NCBI GenBank assembly: GCA_963580285.1 | Contig: OY757012.1 | Location: 173,063,994-173,127,993, forward strand | Reading direction: 5' to 3' | DNA: 64,000 bases | Origin: Lucinisca nassula | Lineage: Eukaryota > Mollusca > Bivalvia > Lucinida > Lucinidae | Shown here: in pieces, positions 53,455 through 63,904 of the stretch | Layout: the number at the start of each line of letters is the position of its first letter | Position numbering within the stretch: position 1 is the stretch's first letter | Position numbers and translations under genes: made by a program | Notes under the pieces: model-generated | What the model was told of the DNA's origin: nothing | Databases searched by the model: none | What the model saw: the letters and a program-made list of their open reading frames with translations, nothing else

Positions 53455-53897
53455 ATGATCCAGAGCGCCCATGATAATATATTGAGCGCTTGACATGCTA
53501 TCTCGAGCGCTCGAGATGACATATCGATCGCTCGTGATAATATGTCGAGTGCTCGAGATAACATGTCGAGCGCTCGCGATGTTATATGGAGCTCTCGAAA
53601 TATTATGTAGAGCGCTCTAGATAATAAGCAGACCGCTCGAGATATTATGTAGAGCGATCGAGATATTATGTCAAGTGCTCGAGATAATATGTAGAGCGCT
53701 CGAGATCATAAGTCGAGCACTCGAGAGTCGAGCGCTCGAGATAATATGCTGAGCGCTCGAGATATTATGTCGAGCGCTCGATATCATAAGGCGAGCGCTC
53801 GAGATAACATGTCGAGCGCTCGAGATAATATGTCGAGCGCTCGACATAATATCTCGGGCGCTCAACATATAATCTCGAGTGCTCGACATATTATTTA
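53455..53897 (-). repeat. 21-bp palindromic satellite, orientation 2
   Basis: GTCGAGCGCTCGAGATAATA-type units, the reverse complement of 51765-52318. Orientation flips back after about 53835. Confidence 0.92.
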
Positions 53898-53963
53898 TCC
53901 GGTACTATAAAAACGAGAAGCTTCAAACTTAGTCTGCAATGTTATATAGAGAACCTTACATGA

Positions 53964-54083
53964 GTGTTCATGTATTATTGAATTTATTAAACGAGTTAAG
54001 AAAAAGGGATAAAATGCGCGGCTTTTCCGAGCATTTTTCCCTTTTCCTCTTGGAGTTTAATAAATTCAATAATGCATGAGCAC
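53964..54083. mobile_element. Foldback/MITE with ~46-bp arms
   Basis: ATTATTGAATTTATTAAACG...AAAAAGGGA pairs with TCCCTTTTCC...GTTTAATAAATTCAATAAT around a GC loop. Confidence 0.85.
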
Positions 54084-54269
54084 GAATGCCAGATTCTATT
54101 TATCATTTGACATTAAAAGGCCTTTTATTCGCGGTTTGTTGACAAACTGGCAATATTCCGTCATAAGTAAACGCGACGTCGTCTGTAACGTTATGGGGCG
54201 TATCTCACTAATTTGTATATTTAATCCACTAGTGGATTATCATATTTATTACATAGAATTTATTTGGTT

Positions 54270-54427
54270 GTTTTGATCGATTACGGAGAAATAATTCACT
54301 CGTGTTCTAAGGCTTCCGAGTCTCGGAAGCCTTAGAACACTTGTGAATTATTTCACCGTAATCGATCAAAACAGGCTCGGAAGCCTTAGAACACGGGTGA
54401 ATTATTTCTCCGTAATCGATCAAAACA
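54270..54427. repeat. Perfect-type inverted repeat plus a third arm
   Basis: Arms 54270-54321 and 54322-54372 (TTTTGATCGATTACGG..AGGCTTCCGAG) pair over ~50 bp with almost no loop. The right arm is repeated directly at 54373-54427. 54428-54984 has no recognised feature. Confidence 0.9.
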
Positions 54428-54984
54428 ACAAAATAAACTATTTATTACATTTCCATTCGTGATTTACCTGTGGAATTTCAAATTCAACATAGTTTCAGTC
54501 AGGGTATGGATTTCAGGTGGGCGTGGTTTAGTTTGAAAATCAGTCGCCATCTTGTTTTCATTTCAATGCACAAATCATCCTGTGCTTGAAATCCAGATGT
54601 AACAATGTCATGAAAGTAGAACTGTATTGTCAAGAAAATCATACTTTATCTTTGTGTTGCAGGTCTTTCCTCAAAAACGTCAAATGGACGCGAAAATTGA
54701 AGTCTGACTTCTATGATTTTATCTGATTTTCCACCAAACGTCAATTATTGTTATTTTTGTTACAAACGACGTCAGCAACGTCGCCTAGCAATTATGAAGT
54801 CAAAACGTTCGAAATAATTCATACTGTGAATTATAGATTGAAATTCACTCAGAAATCTCAGTAAATCACTACTGAAAATGTACTAAATGGCGTTATTACA
54901 CTCTCAGACGCGACGTCATATGATAAAATGATTACTTATATCGTTTAAGAAACAACGGGTCATTGTTCATGTAAAACTTTATTT

Positions 54985-55835
54985 TTATCTCTCCATATAG
55001 GCCAACGTTTTTATTTTTATTTTATTTTTGTTTTCAAAGATTGTTCATGAACTATACAAGATAGAAGCCTCAAACTTGGTATACAAGGCAATAATCATTG
55101 TTTTATATTTTGGAAGATAGAAGGCTATGTATGCGTATTTTTTCATTTGGTCTTTCAGTCTTCTTTCTCTCCATTTAGGCCAAAGTTAAGTGTGTCTTCA
55201 AAAGCCGTCTCAGGAACTATAAAAGCTAGAAGCCTCAAACTTGGTATGCAATGCAACACATTATTTATATCGTGTAAGAGACTTTGTTTTTGTTTGTTTG
55301 TTTTTATTTGTCTTTATTTTTTATCTGTACTTTCATTCTTCTTTCTCTCCTGACCAATGTTAGATATTTCGAGAAAGATTCCACATGGATTTTCAAAGCT
55401 AGACGCCGCAAACCTGGTGATAGCTTATCTCATGTAAGAGACGATTGAGTTTCTCAACTCATTTCTTCATTTATTCTTTCATTCTTTTTTTCGCCCCAAG
55501 CAAGCCAATGTTAAATTTTTCGTCAAAGATTTCTCTGAAACTACAAAAGCTAGAAGGCTCAAGCCTGATATACTATGCTATGATGATGACTTATATTGCG
55601 TATTCTCAGCTGATTTGTTCATTTTTTCTTTCACTCTTTCTCCCTATATAGCCCAATATTATATTTTTCGTCACATTTCTCAGAAACTTTTCAAGCTAGC
55701 AGCCTCGAACCTAAACTACTACACAATGATGATGACTTATATTATGTAAGAGACAATTAGCTTTCTTTGCTAATAAGCTTCCAATTTGTCCTCTCCTTTT
55801 TTTCTTTCTGTTTCTACAGACCAATGGTATACGAG
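54985..55835 (+). repeat. Degenerate ~150-185-bp tandem repeat
   Basis: GAAGCCTCAAACTTGGTAT-like blocks at about 55065, 55230, 55395, 55550, 55705, each preceded by TCTCTCCAT.TAGGCCAA and followed by TTATAT.GTGTAAGAGAC. Confidence 0.82.
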
Positions 55836-55839
55836 TACA

Positions 55840-56040
55840 GGGAAATTCCGCTATTAAGACCACCTAAAATTAATTCGGCTATAAACAGCTTATTTACTAG
55901 GTTGCAGTATTCTGTCTTTGTTTTTTCTGCATACCGTGTCCTTTGGTCATGGACCACCTTTGGGACTGTTCAAAAGTGGTCTTAAAGACCACTTTTGAAC
56001 AGTCCCAAAGGTGAGCTTAATATAGGAACTTTACAGTATT
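55840..56040. mobile_element. MITE-D
   Basis: TTCCGCTATTAAGACCACC left end; core GTTCAAAAGTGGTCTTAA/AGACCACTTTTGAACAG; right end TATAGGAACTTTACAGTA. Confidence 0.85.
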
Positions 56041-56144
56041 TTTCATCAAACTTCTGTTATGAGCTTTACTTATCATCACGGTAGCATGTCTATGTAATGG
56101 GCTGTGACACCCTCGAAAATCCCTCTTAAAGGTAACAAATTGAA

Positions 56145-56403
56145 TAGAAGTAGAGGCAATGATCAGGAATTGATACAATTAACCCACAGCTCCCATCAGA
56201 GACACCAAAGGGAAAGAAACACAAACACGAAGCAACAGACCCCAACGGAAACACTAACAGCGGAAAGCAAAAAGGACAGTTATTTTCCCACAAAATGTCC
56301 AAAAGGCTATCCAAAATAAAATAACATAAGCGACACAAACACCAAAAAACAAACCATAACAAAAATAAACCGCGACAGAAGAACCGCCTTGGAACGGTCA
56401 GCG
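56145..56403 (-). repeat. PLE 3' fragment
   Basis: TAGAAGTAGAGGCAATGATC ... GAAGAACCGCCTTGGAACGG TCAGCGGA; reverse of the terminal ~255 bp. Confidence 0.9.
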
Positions 56404-56565
56404 GATCCCCGATTCAGAAAACTGCGCTAAAGTATGGTTATTTATATGCAACAGCCGGTGTTAAGTGCAGTTGTGGAGCCTGCAAAAGGGTTCCCCGTAC
56501 TTCACCAATAGTGCTGTTTATTTACTGACTTTATAAAACTTCGAAGTTGAAGAAATGTCATGAAC

Positions 56566-56625
56566 GCCCGGATAGCTCAGTCGGTAGAGCACTTGCCTTG
56601 TAAGCAAGGGGTCGCCGGTTTGAGT
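56566..56625 (+). pseudogene. tRNA-Thr(UGU)-like 5' three quarters
   Basis: GCCCGGATAGCTCAGTCGG, D arm good; anticodon stem CTTGC/GCAAG with loop CTTGTAA (anticodon TGT); GCCGGTTTGAG starts a T arm but then runs into T8. The acceptor 3' strand is missing, so not functional; either a SINE head or a truncated tRNA. Confidence 0.75.
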
Positions 56626-56729
56626 TTTTTTTAAAGATTTATGTATTTAAAGTCAGATACTCTGCCATTTCTAATTGGTACTTTGCCATTTGGCCAATGG
56701 TGTAAGTACGTGCTTAGTTCCCCTTATGT

Positions 56730-57546
56730 TATTATACAGTTAATTTCCTCTATTAAGACCACCTAAAACCAATACTAAATCTGCAACGTAAAGGCTTATT
56801 GAGAATTAGAGAGATCTAATTCTTGGTAATGTTGGTTGGTGCCCGATGCTCTGTCTCTGGTCGGGCCCATCGGAGTCTAACTGTTGGTTTTCTTTTGCTC
56901 CAGCATTTCAGTGGTTTCTTGCTGTCGAGTCCTCACCGTTGTCTCACCTCTGTGGTTCTTTGATTTTTTGTGTTCACGGAGATGTTGCACTGATGAGTTA
57001 GGAGGCCTTCATGCGGACTGAACAAATTATTTGTCTAAATCGCGACGGAAGTAAGGGCGAGGATTGTGGCCACGTAAAATCGATTTAAGCCCCCCAGTGG
57101 AAATCTTTCCACTGACCGTTCCAAGGCGGTTCTTCTGTGGCGATTTATGTATGTTGTTGTTTGTTACTTACTGTGTGTATCACTTGTGTCTTTTTATTTT
57201 GGATGGCCATATGGCCATTTTGTGGGAAAGTAACTGTCCTTATGGCCGTCCTTTGTTTAGGTTTCCATTATGGTCTGGTCGCTTAATGTTTGTGTTTCTT
57301 TCCCTGTGGTGTCTTTGGTGGGTGGAGTAAGTTAATTGTATCGATTCCTGATCTTTGTTTTACTTCTACTTTTAAGAGCTTATTGAGAAGGTTACAGTTA
57401 GTCGTTCTTTGTGTTTTCTACACCCGTTGTCTCCTTATAAGAGACCACCTTTGGAATTGTTCAAAAGTGGTCTTCAGTTCAAAAGTGGTCTTCAAGACCA
57501 CTTTTGAACAATCCCAAAGGTGGTCGTAATATAGGAATTTTATTGT
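56730..57546. mobile_element. MITE-D split by a PLE 3' fragment
   Basis: Left end ATTTCCTCTATTAAGACCAC (56730-56782); right part 57372-57546 (AAGAGCTTATTGAGAAGGTT ... GACCACTTTTGAACAATCCC ... TATAGGAATTTTATTGTA). The intact equivalent is 55840-56040. Confidence 0.85.
56783..57371 (+). repeat. PLE 3' fragment, complete 3' end
   Basis: Starts at the RT stop region (CAACGTAAAGGCTTATTGAG) and ends ACTTCTACTT; carries a 15-bp insertion AGATCTAATTCTTGG-like absent from copies 1 and 2. Confidence 0.93.
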
Positions 57547-57589
57547 ATTTACAACAAGAGGATTCGTGTTATTAAGTACTGTCGTCTGA

Positions 57590-58035
57590 AGGTATGTACT
57601 GCTCTCGGAAGATAAGTTGACAGTGACGTGAAAGAATAAACCACCACAGGCAGGTTTGACAGGTTGTACCGCTATCATTATCATACCCATCATCGGCTGG
57701 CAGGACTGACTATACCGTTATACTTATCATTACCGAAGCGCCGTTACCCTTTGGCAATAGTGGACAATGCTTAGTAACACATACATTCGCTGACGTCACT
57801 CTCAACTTATCCTCCGACAACAGTAGACGGTGACGTAAAAGAGTATACACCACAGGTAGGTTTGACAAGTTGCGCCGTTATCATTATCATACCCATCATT
57901 GGATGGCAAGACAGACTATACCGTTATGATTATCATTACCGGAGCGTCGTTACCTTTTGTCAACTCTGGACAATGCTTCATAACAAAAAAAAACATTCTC
58001 TGACGTCACTTCAATTATCTTCCGACAACAGTACT
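57590..58035 (+). repeat. ~220-bp tandem duplication
   Basis: Two units sharing TATCATTATCATACCCATCA, GGCGCCGTTACC-like, and TGACGTCACT near the end of each (about 57793 and 58001). 58036-58727 has no recognised feature. Confidence 0.88.
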
Positions 58036-58727
58036 AAAACTACTGTCTCTTAAAATATTAATCATCGTAATTATTAAAATAACAGTTTTACGTAGAGACA
58101 CATCCAAACACTACGTCATCACTCAATAATACTATTTGCCGGGACTTACCAGTGGTGGGCAAAAAACTTCTTTGGCCGTTTGTCGCCATTGTAAATACGA
58201 TGTAATTTTCTGCAAACTTGTCTTTTGTTTTGAATCGAAACAACAAAATTGACCTTTAAACTTTTAAAATAGACATGTCTTAGCTCGAAATTATTGGTTT
58301 CTAGAATATTTGCGGATGTTTTGATGATAATTACCTGTTAAACCTAGGCAGGTAACGAGGCGGGATGGTCTAAATTATTTGTAATAAAAATGCGCAAAAC
58401 GAATGACTAAAAATGCGGAAGATGCAGGAATGATGTTTGGAATAATATATTTATCTACTCATTTAAAGTGTAATTCGAGTGATTTCCTGTAACAGTCAAC
58501 TAAAATATGCCGTAATATTAAACCTATTAACAAGGTGTTTATATGGAACCAGCGGCTTTTTGCCAACCACAGAAGATCGTTATCAAAAGGAAAGTAGTTT
58601 TGCGCATGCGCAGTGACAAGTAAACAAGGTCACATGTCAAAACATTGGATCCGTCTAGACTTCTTCGAATATACAGAGCACCATTGTGTTTTTGTCTTCG
58701 ACAACACAATTTTGCGCCACAGAGAAT

Positions 58728-58922
58728 CATCACGAAAACACGCCTATATAATTTTGTCCCCCTTGAACCCCACTTTTTTATACATGAGGCGGTTCTAACG
58801 AGTATAAAAAAATCTATATTTTGAGTAGGAAAAATAAAAATATCACAATTTTTCTTCTTAAAAGTTTCGTTTTTTCGGCGGTAAAATTTTCAATGCATTT
58901 GTATAGGCGTGTTTTCGTAATG
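58728..58922. mobile_element. MITE-H with deleted hairpin arm
   Basis: CATCACGAAAACACGCC to GGCGTGTTTTCGTAATG; only one GAGGCGGTTCTAACGAGTA arm remains. Confidence 0.85.
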
Positions 58923-59072
58923 TCGGAACAAAATGTTTCCTGTTTGTATGAAGTCCATTGGGTCAATGGCTCTCCCTATAGCACACTACGAAGACTCCAG
59001 TCAGACTGCCCACATGCATCGGCTCGTTGAGTACCCCTTATGATAAAACAACCGCTAGCTATAGTGCTTTTT

Positions 59073-59306
59073 GTGTCCAAAATGGCTACTTTTCTGATGA
59101 CAATATGTGATATTTTTCTTATAAATACATAGAATGTGGGTGCTCGTCAGAACCGCCTCATTGAGGCGGTTCTAACGAAAGCCCATAACCTATATACGTA
59201 TTGGAGCAGAAATTAGAAACATAATGTATACCCCCGTAAACCCCAGTTTTCTCTTTATAAAGTTGGGTATAGGGGGGTGTTCATTTCACGGACTTGTTCG
59301 CGTGAT
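59073..59306. mobile_element. MITE-H variant
   Basis: AAAATGGCTACTTTTCTGAT ... GAACCGCCTCATTGAGGCGGTTC hairpin (split at ATT) ... TTTCACGGACTTGTTCGCGTGATG-like end. Confidence 0.8.
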
Positions 59307-59534
59307 GCCCTGCCTAAAACCCAAATATGACTTATCGCGATCCATCAAGCCCGTGACCCTCTGTTTAGTCGCACACCTTCCACAAGTATTCTTGGCTCTC
59401 TGTATTTTCCAGAGGCTTAAATATTTGTGCCGATTATGACTTACGACGCCTGATTTCATTCAATACGCAAACAGTTAATCAAAGCCCTGAAGGCACTGCA
59501 GCTGTTCGGTACGACTGTAAGAACTATTAATTTT

Positions 59535-59800
59535 ATTTAGAACGATATTGCCTTATGATAACTTTGGTTAAAATGAATCCAACTTCATGCGCTCGTACGA
59601 ATTGCTCAAAACCCAAATTTATAACAGTTTAATGTATTTATCTGATATGCTAATGCAGTATAACAAAATTCAGAACAATATTGCCTGATGTTAACTGAGG
59701 TTAAAGTGTATCCAAATTCATTCGCTCGAACCTGAATGTATTACTTTTTAATGTATTTATCTGATATGCTCCTTTACTAAAACAAATATTGTATGAAGAA
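59535..59800 (+). repeat. ~125-bp tandem repeat, two units
   Basis: TTTAATGTATTTATCTGATA occurs at about 59630 and 59749, each preceded by TGATRTTAACT..GGTTAAA and GCGCTCGTACG/TTCGCTCGAAC. Confidence 0.8.
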
Positions 59801-60041
59801 GCGAATTGTGATGAGACACATTCCTGTCCCCGTGAGGGGTGATATTCCCGTAAAGGGTGATCGGGCCTTGTAAGTCATAATCGATACAAATGTTTAAGCC
59901 TGCAGAAGGTTTGCAGCTTATGTATTTCAACATAGAAAAAGTTAGATTTAATTCTTATTTACATAGCTTGGTTAGCTAAAATGCCTTCATTGGGAAGTAG
60001 AAAACAGGTCGGATAGAAATACCTGACTACTTTCCTCTGGA

Positions 60042-60292
60042 TGCTTCCAGAGCTGTAACCGACCCAACACGAGTCCTGGTAAACCGCTTAGAGGATCAAA
60101 GCCTGCCCAGGCAAAGCGGTGCGTGTCGGCCCGTCCATGCTTATAAACCCTATTGGTTTCATGTAGCGACAGGTTTTGAGATGTCATGTCATCTCAATGT
60201 CGGGTAAAAGTCCCACACAATTGGAAGCAACGTCTCCGTAATGACCTTTGCAGTGTTGACGGGGACGTTAAATCTCAAATCAAACAAAATCC
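60042..60292 (+). repeat. SINE-A copy
   Basis: ATGCTTCCAGAGCTGTAACC to TTGACGGGGACGTTAAATCT CAAATCAAAC. 60293-61296 holds a lone MITE-C arm (about 61150-61200) and no gene. Confidence 0.87.
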
Positions 60293-61296
60293 TCTGGTAC
60301 AAATTAAATTTAACATGAACCACTTGCCTACCTAGTGTCAACACCTATTTAGTCTTGTGCAGAAATGAAAGTTTTTTAGAATAGCATTGCCTTCACTTTT
60401 ATTTTGCCCGATTTTTCAAAATATGCTTACAAAGTTGAATAAAAATCATAAACCTACTGGTTGACATTTTTGAAGTCTCGTAATTGATGGTCGGAAGTTC
60501 CCGTAAGAATTTTGAGGTCATAATCGCCGGCTACGCTTATGAGTCTACCTGGCGTGTATTAATAAAACTTAAGGCTAGACCAGAATAAATGCGCCGCACC
60601 AAGCGAAAAAGAGATCTTGGGCATAAGAGCCAAGCGAATACTCAGATAAGACTGCGCGATTTCCGGTTCAGACTGTGCAAATGACCAGCCAGCGCATCCG
60701 TGTATTCTGATCAGAGTCTTTGCAGGGCACCGAAATGATATAAACGGACTCGAAGAACATTTAGCGCTGTCCGTACTGAGTGAATGCGCTGGCTTATTGA
60801 GTCCCTGTTACGCGCCGATGTTCGTGGTTCAAATACAAAATGTAGTAAATAACGATCTTCAAACAAATGACATATTTCCCAATGGCATGATCTTTCAGTA
60901 ACTTCAACGTCAATAAATCAGATAAGCATACAAGAGAAAACAAATACGATTCTGCTATTTTTGTGAATTCCCATATGCACAACAATCCTTAAATTAGGGA
61001 CAGGCCTTCAAAGTCCTTGAGAATTGGTCTATTTTAGTTGAATAAGTTAATTATGAGAGCAAATGTGGTCAAAATGACATCGAGCCGTGTTTACAAACAA
61101 GATTAGACCATTCTATCCGGAGACGCTGATGCTGAATGTTGGCAAATACTACAGGCCATATCTAATAAGGGCCTACACAGTTTGCAAAACATTCAGCCAT
61201 TCTCTAACAAAATGTCTAAAAATAAAACTGAAATTGGCACCCTAGATTTTGAAATGGACTCCAGCTATTAACTCCCAGGTATAAGACGTCCTACCT

Positions 61297-61607
61297 TTAC
61301 GTGGCCCTGGGGGCATTATTCCAACGGGGCACATTGCTGTTGTGGCCTTTGTTCCCACTGGCAAGAACAAAAAGCAGTAACCCCACTTTGCCGTTGGTGG
61401 CGTCCCTTAAGCCTGAAGAAGGGATCCTGGAGATTGAGGGTTACCTTAGGTTGCGAGGCTTCAGGTACCCAACATGCCTCTTTTGCCTGGCTTTTCGGTG
61501 TAGAAGGGTGGTCGTGCGGTCCGGCACGGTCAATCAGCTGTTCGCGCCAAGCCCTGCAGATAGCCTTATATGGCCCGTTAAACTCCAAAACAAACAAACC
61601 AACCAAG
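61297..61607 (+). repeat. SINE (SINE-B-like tail, different head)
   Basis: ACGTGGCCCTGGGGGCATTA start, ATGGCCCGTTAAACTCCAAA plus ACAAACAAACC tail. The tail matches SINE-B. Accounts for the 107-codon ORF here. Confidence 0.7.
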
Positions 61608-61679
61608 GTGAAAAGACCAGGTGAAACGAGGCGCTAAACAATCCGAATTCATTTTCAAAACCGGTGGTATCATCTATTG

Positions 61680-62205
61680 TTATTGAGGAAATTTATCACC
61701 AGCATATAAAGAAAGTCGCGTATATAAAGAAGTTAATACATAATGTAATGTACTTGACACCGCATATAAAGAAAAACAAAACCATATAAAATCACCACAT
61801 CAAATAAGGTATATAATACACTCTATAAAGAAACTAGTGCATTTCATACTGAGTAGCATGCAGAACGTAATACGATTTTGTCATCATATAACGAAATAGT
61901 AGCATGACATAAAGAACAAGACTCAAGACATAAAGAAAACTTCTCATGATATGATAAATTTCATACAACATATAATGTAGCTGACACATGACACCATAAG
62001 GTTTCTGCAACACATAATGTAGGCTATACATCAATGAATATCATGCAGGATATAATAAAATGTGAGCAGGGCATAAAGATGTTTTTACTATATAAATATG
62101 TTAGAGCATACAATGAATTTTTCGCTTACTAACAGGCAGCTTTGGCGCATTTCATAATGCGTAGTATGCAGAACGTAATACGATTGTGTCATCACGTAAC
62201 GACTA
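61680..62205 (+). repeat. AT-rich degenerate repeat (CATATAAAGAAA)
   Basis: ATATAAAGAAR motifs spaced 30-60 bp. GCAGAACGTAATACGATT-containing blocks occur at about 61860 and 62168, a ~308-bp spacing. Confidence 0.7.
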
Positions 62206-62353
62206 CGAAAGCCGGTAGGGCCATTTCTTATTTCTAACTTCTAACTTCTTACTTCTAATTTCTTACTTCTAACTTCTAACTTCCATGTTGTATGTTTTTG
62301 TTTTTTTGTGTTTTTTTTGTGTGGGGGGGGGGTGTTTTTTTTGTTTTGATTTC

Positions 62354-62430
62354 CGGCCCTTTCAAGATTTTTACAATCATATCGAGACGATCGTTAATCA
62401 GAGGTAAGCAAAAGCCGAAGTACCCGGACT
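62354..62430 (+). repeat. 75-bp module copy
   Basis: GGCCCTTTCAAGATTTTTAC ... GACGATCGTTAATCAGAGG; second copy at 62736-62812. Confidence 0.9.
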
Positions 62431-62913
62431 TCCGTTGCAGAATTTGGCGTGTGTGTGGGGGTGTGGTGTGTGCGTGCGTGCGCGTGTGTGTGGGGGACAT
62501 TTCTTCTTTCTAACTTCTAACTTCTTACTTCTAACTTCTAATTTCTAACTTCTTACTTCTAACTTCTAACTTCTTACTTCTAATTTCTAACTTCTAACGT
62601 CTTATTTCTAACTTCTAACTTCTTACTTATAACTTCTTACTTCTAACTTCTTACTTCTTACTTCTTACTTCTAACTTCCATGTTGTATGTTGTTGTTTTT
62701 TTGTTGTTGTTGTTTTTTTCTGGTTTTGATTTTTCGGCCCTTTCAATAGTTTTACAATAATATCGAGACGATCGTTAATCAGAGGTAAGCAAAAGCCGAA
62801 GTACCCGTAGAAAAGCTTGAAAGGAAAACAAAAAAAAAAAGAAAAACATACAACATGGAAGTTAGAAGTTAGAAATTAGAAGTTGGAAGTAAGAAGTTAG
62901 AAGTAAGAAGTTA

Positions 62914-63078
62914 GAGTGAGTGAGTGTTTGAGTTTTACGTCCCACCAACCGCTAAGGTCATACGGAGACGGGACCTCGGTTTTAAAGACTCCTCCGAAAG
63001 TCTGGAGAAGCCCGGGGTCGGTCCTGCGATCCCTGGTTTACAAGGCGAGTAGCGTAACCACTGCACCACGGAGGCTTC
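62914..63078 (-). repeat. SINE-C inserted in the right arm
   Basis: Near-identical to 3783-3946. Flanks GTAAGAAGTTA / GTAAGAAGTAA look like an imperfect 11-bp TSD within the host repeat. Confidence 0.9.
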
Positions 63079-63299
63079 TGTAAGAAGTAAGAAGTTAGAA
63101 GTTAGAAGTAAGAAGTAAGAAGTTAGAAGTTAGAAATAAGAAATGCCCCCCCCCCCCCCAACCCACACCACAGCAACCCCCCCCCCCCCACCCCCTTTAC
63201 ACACACACGCCAAATTCTGCAACGGAAGTGAATTATCATCTAGATAATAAGCCCATGCGATGGACCTTGATTAATCCCACTTTAGGGGTAAAAGTTCAG

Positions 63300-63460
63300 T
63301 TTAACCCTTTTTGTACAAAATGGAATCCTCTCCTTATATATAGCATGAGTCCATTTAAAAATGTAGGGTTGTCAGGCTGTGTTTTCAACTAAATTGTTTG
63401 GGAAAAAAGCTGAACTTTTTGCAAACAGTGTAGGCCCTGATCAGACGCCGCGTTCTGCTC
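63300..63460. repeat. MITE-C half with its flanking block
   Basis: AACCCTTTTTGTACAAAATG ... GCAAACAGTGTAGGCCCTGA TCAGACGCCGC; the second hairpin arm is missing. Confidence 0.7.
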
Positions 63461-63779
63461 ATTGTGATTAACAGTCGAATTCCCTATTAATATCAAAATT
63501 CGAACAACAAAAATTTAGGGAAAAAAGCAAACATACATGTAACTCACAATCCAGCTTCACTTTCCATCTTTTTTATTTTGATTATGAAAGTTTTGAATAA
63601 TATTTGACCAAGTTCAGTATACATTTTCTTTTATGCGGTTAAAATGGTCAATAAGCCTTTTGAATTTTTAATAAAAAAAAATTCTAAATTCGTTATTTTG
63701 ATCATAAACGTGATAATAGATCATTTTATTTTCAAAACAGTGTCTTCATTTTATCAACTTGTGTATAATTTCAACATAA

Positions 63780-63892
63780 TAATGTGTCGATGAATTGTCT
63801 TCAAAAAGTGTCGATGAGTTGTCTTCATTTGTGTCGATGAATTGTCTCCAAAAACCGTGTCGATGAATTGTCTTGTCGATGAATTGTCTTGT
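63780..63892 (+). repeat. ~27-bp tandem repeat (GTGTCGATGAATTGTCTTC)
   Basis: Five units, the last shortened to 18 bp. Confidence 0.9.
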
Positions 63893-63904
63893 TCCCGTCC
63901 AGAT

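Larger units (their letters stand above)
62216..63232. repeat. Large inverted repeat built on (TTCTAAC)n, with module and SINE-C
   Basis: Left arm about 62425-62705: ACTTCCGTTGCAGAATTTGG, GTGTG/GGGGG tract, CTTCTAACTTCTTACTTCTA array, CCATGTTGTATGTT. Right arm about 62835-63232 is its reverse. The loop holds a 75-bp module. An extra left-hand array and module (62216-62424) duplicate part of the arm. Confidence 0.88.

Noticed and set aside
61301..61624. 107-codon ORF and its antisense partner
   Set aside because: Falls entirely in a SINE with a CAAA-type tail; no domain.
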